Below the pieces are notes generated by a model. That model had not been told where the DNA came from. It saw only the letters and a program-made list of their open reading frames with translations, and did no database searches. Made by a program: the position numbers and the translations under genes. A DNA stretch of 41,102 nt from an uncultured Mitsuokella sp. (lineage in GTDB: Bacteria > Bacillota > Negativicutes > Selenomonadales > Selenomonadaceae), in the NCBI GenBank assembly GCA_900770895.1, contig CAAGMF010000024.1:1-41102 (forward strand). Direction: 5' to 3'. Below, in pieces: positions 39,929-41,102 of the stretch. Position 1 is the first letter of the stretch; each line of letters begins with the position of its first letter.

Positions 39929-41102
39929 ATGAAAAAGATAAATCTCACGGTGGCCATCTTCGTGGCCATGGTCTTGGGCATGGCTGCCGGAAGTCTTTGG
40001 GGCAGCCTGATGGTAAACCTGAAGTTTGTGGGCGACATATTCCTGCGACTCATCCAGATGTCGATCGTCCTTCTGGTCATGGGATCCGTCATCGAAGCAA
40101 TTGCATCCATCGATATGCGCTCTCTGGGGCGATTCGGGGTTAAGGCTTTTGCTGGTTTTTCGGCAACGACCATCTTTGCTGCGACTGTCGGCATCGTACT
40201 TGCCAACGTCCTGCAGCCGGGCGCTGGCATCACCTATAGCGGTGAGTTTGCCCCCGTCAAGGGCGCAGAAGATACGCTGGCTTCCGTGATTACGAATTTC
40301 TTTCCGAAGAATATCATGCAGTCGCTGACGGACGGCAATACCATCCAGGTTATCGTCTTTGCCCTGCTTTTCGGTGTGGCCCTCAATTTGATGAAGGAGC
40401 GCGGCAAAGGAGTAGCTTTGTTTTCCGGAGTTGTGGAATTCAATGAATGCCTGCTGACGATCATCCGTATGGTCATGAAAATGGCACCAATCGGTATCTT
40501 TTCACTGCTCGGTTGGGCTATCGGCAAGTATGGCTTCGTCGTCATCGTCCCTCTGTTCAAATTCCTTGGCGCGATGGCTCTCGCTGCCTGCGGCATCCTG
40601 ACACTCTTCATCATCGGCGTTTCGCTCTATGCGAAGGTTAATCCGCTGAAACTTGCGAAAAAGTTCCTGAACATGGGTGTCGTCGCATTTACAACGACTT
40701 CCTCAGCCATTACGTTGCCGGTCAAGATGGCAGATTCCGAGAATAAGATCGGTATCAGCAAGCGCGTATCGCGGCTGATCAATCCGCTCGGCATGTCGCT
40801 CAACAGCGATGGCCTGGCACTCTATCTGGCCCTGGCTTGCCTGACCATCGCTCAGTTCTTCGATATACAGATGAGTTTCGGTGAACAGATTATCGTGGTT
40901 GTGATGGCAACGCTGGCAACACTCGGCACGGTTGTCGTACCGGGGGGCGGCCTGGTAGCACTGGCCATTGTACTGCCGGCTGTCGGCCTGCCGATTGAAG
41001 GCGTAGCACTTTTGGCCGGCATCGATTGGTTTTCCGGCATGTTCCGTACCGTGCTCAATGTCATTGACGATGTCATCGTAGCGCTCTTCATCGCCGTCAG
41101 CG
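39929..41102 (+). CDS. Dicarboxylate/amino acid:cation symporter (DAACS family), 3' end cut by window
   Basis: The frame is open to the window end (391 codons). It encodes a sodium- or proton-coupled carrier of the GltP/DctA family: eight-helix topology with two re-entrant hairpins, here FTTTSSAITLPVKM in hairpin 1 and VVVPGGGLVALAIVLP in hairpin 2. The usual NMDGT motif reads NSDGL (in MSLNSDGLALYLALA). In helix 8, DWFSGMFRTVLNV keeps the first Asp, Arg and Asn but has Gly where aspartate carriers have the second Asp. This argues against amino-acid substrates and for a carboxylate, by analogy only. GGGAGGGAG precedes the ATG. It has its own promoter and attenuator-like leader and shares an operator-like element with the ureide operon. 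Confidence 0.88.
   Translation, partial: MKKINLTVAIFVAMVLGMAAGSLWGSLMVNLKFVGDIFLRLIQMSIVLLVMGSVIEAIASIDMRSLGRFGVKAFAGFSATTIFAATVGIVLANVLQPGAGITYSGEFAPVKGAEDTLASVITNFFPKNIMQSLTDGNTIQVIVFALLFGVALNLMKERGKGVALFSGVVEFNECLLTIIRMVMKMAPIGIFSLLGWAIGKYGFVVIVPLFKFLGAMALAACGILTLFIIGVSLYAKVNPLKLAKKFLNMGVVAFTTTSSAITLPVKMADSENKIGISKRVSRLINPLGMSLNSDGLALYLALACLTIAQFFDIQMSFGEQIIVVVMATLATLGTVVVPGGGLVALAIVLPAVGLPIEGVALLAGIDWFSGMFRTVLNVIDDVIVALFIAVS

Overview
The window looks like a chromosomal segment of a GC-rich, Gram-negative-type Firmicute, most likely a member of the Negativicutes (Selenomonas/Mitsuokella-like). This is inferred from the short-form HisG with HisZ, a YerC/TrpR-family regulator heading the his operon, T-box regulation, strong Shine-Dalgarno sites, TTG/GTG starts and frequent ATA isoleucine codons in the core biosynthetic genes. 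No marker gene fixes the genus.

Layout. (1) 1-3.3 kb: the end of a surface-polysaccharide locus. An AT-rich membrane acyltransferase has a tetranucleotide repeat tract, (ACAG)n, inside its 5' coding end, which suggests phase variation. A sugar-nucleotide epimerase, a 55-residue ribbon-helix-helix protein and an Rpn/PD-(D/E)XK family gene follow. (2) 3.3-3.8 kb: a Phd/YefM antitoxin whose YafQ/RelE-like toxin survives only as about 20 N-terminal codons. (3) 3.9-5.7 kb: a T-box leader (isoleucine specifier proposed) in front of an ACS-type MFS transporter. (4) 5.8-14.4 kb: a TrpR-family repressor followed by hisZ-HD-hisG-hisD-hisB-hisH-hisA-hisF-hisIE and a SagB-type nitroreductase. hisC and a histidinol-phosphatase are not present. 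(5) 14.6-16.6 kb: an AT-rich two-gene island, an OLD-like AAA ATPase plus a TOPRIM-like protein, which is a candidate phage-defence module. (6) 16.8-18.6 kb: a flavodoxin-like gene and a convergent MFS efflux gene. (7) 18.9-25.2 kb: ilvN-ilvC-(terminator)-leuC-leuD-leuB-ilvB for branched-chain amino acids. (8) 25.2-27.1 kb: an intact Phd/YoeB toxin-antitoxin pair, a PaaI-type thioesterase, a strongly structured transcript with its own promoter and terminator, and a small unknown protein. (9) 27.1-41.1 kb: a ureide (allantoin) catabolic cluster.

The ureide cluster contains two M20 amidohydrolases, an FAD amine-dehydrogenase-like protein with its own EtfB/EtfA, AllE, two allantoinase-family enzymes, an NCS1 permease, a convergent PucR regulator and a truncated-by-window DAACS carboxylate transporter. 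The core route would be allantoin uptake, ring opening (AllB), allantoate hydrolysis (AllC) and ureidoglycine deamination (AllE). No AllD, AllA or AllFGH/carbamate kinase is present. The flavoprotein-ETF branch and the second hydrolase pair are therefore the unexplained and most interesting part. Two promoters in this cluster share a TGCACATTG element placed against the -35 box, which is a plausible PucR-family operator.
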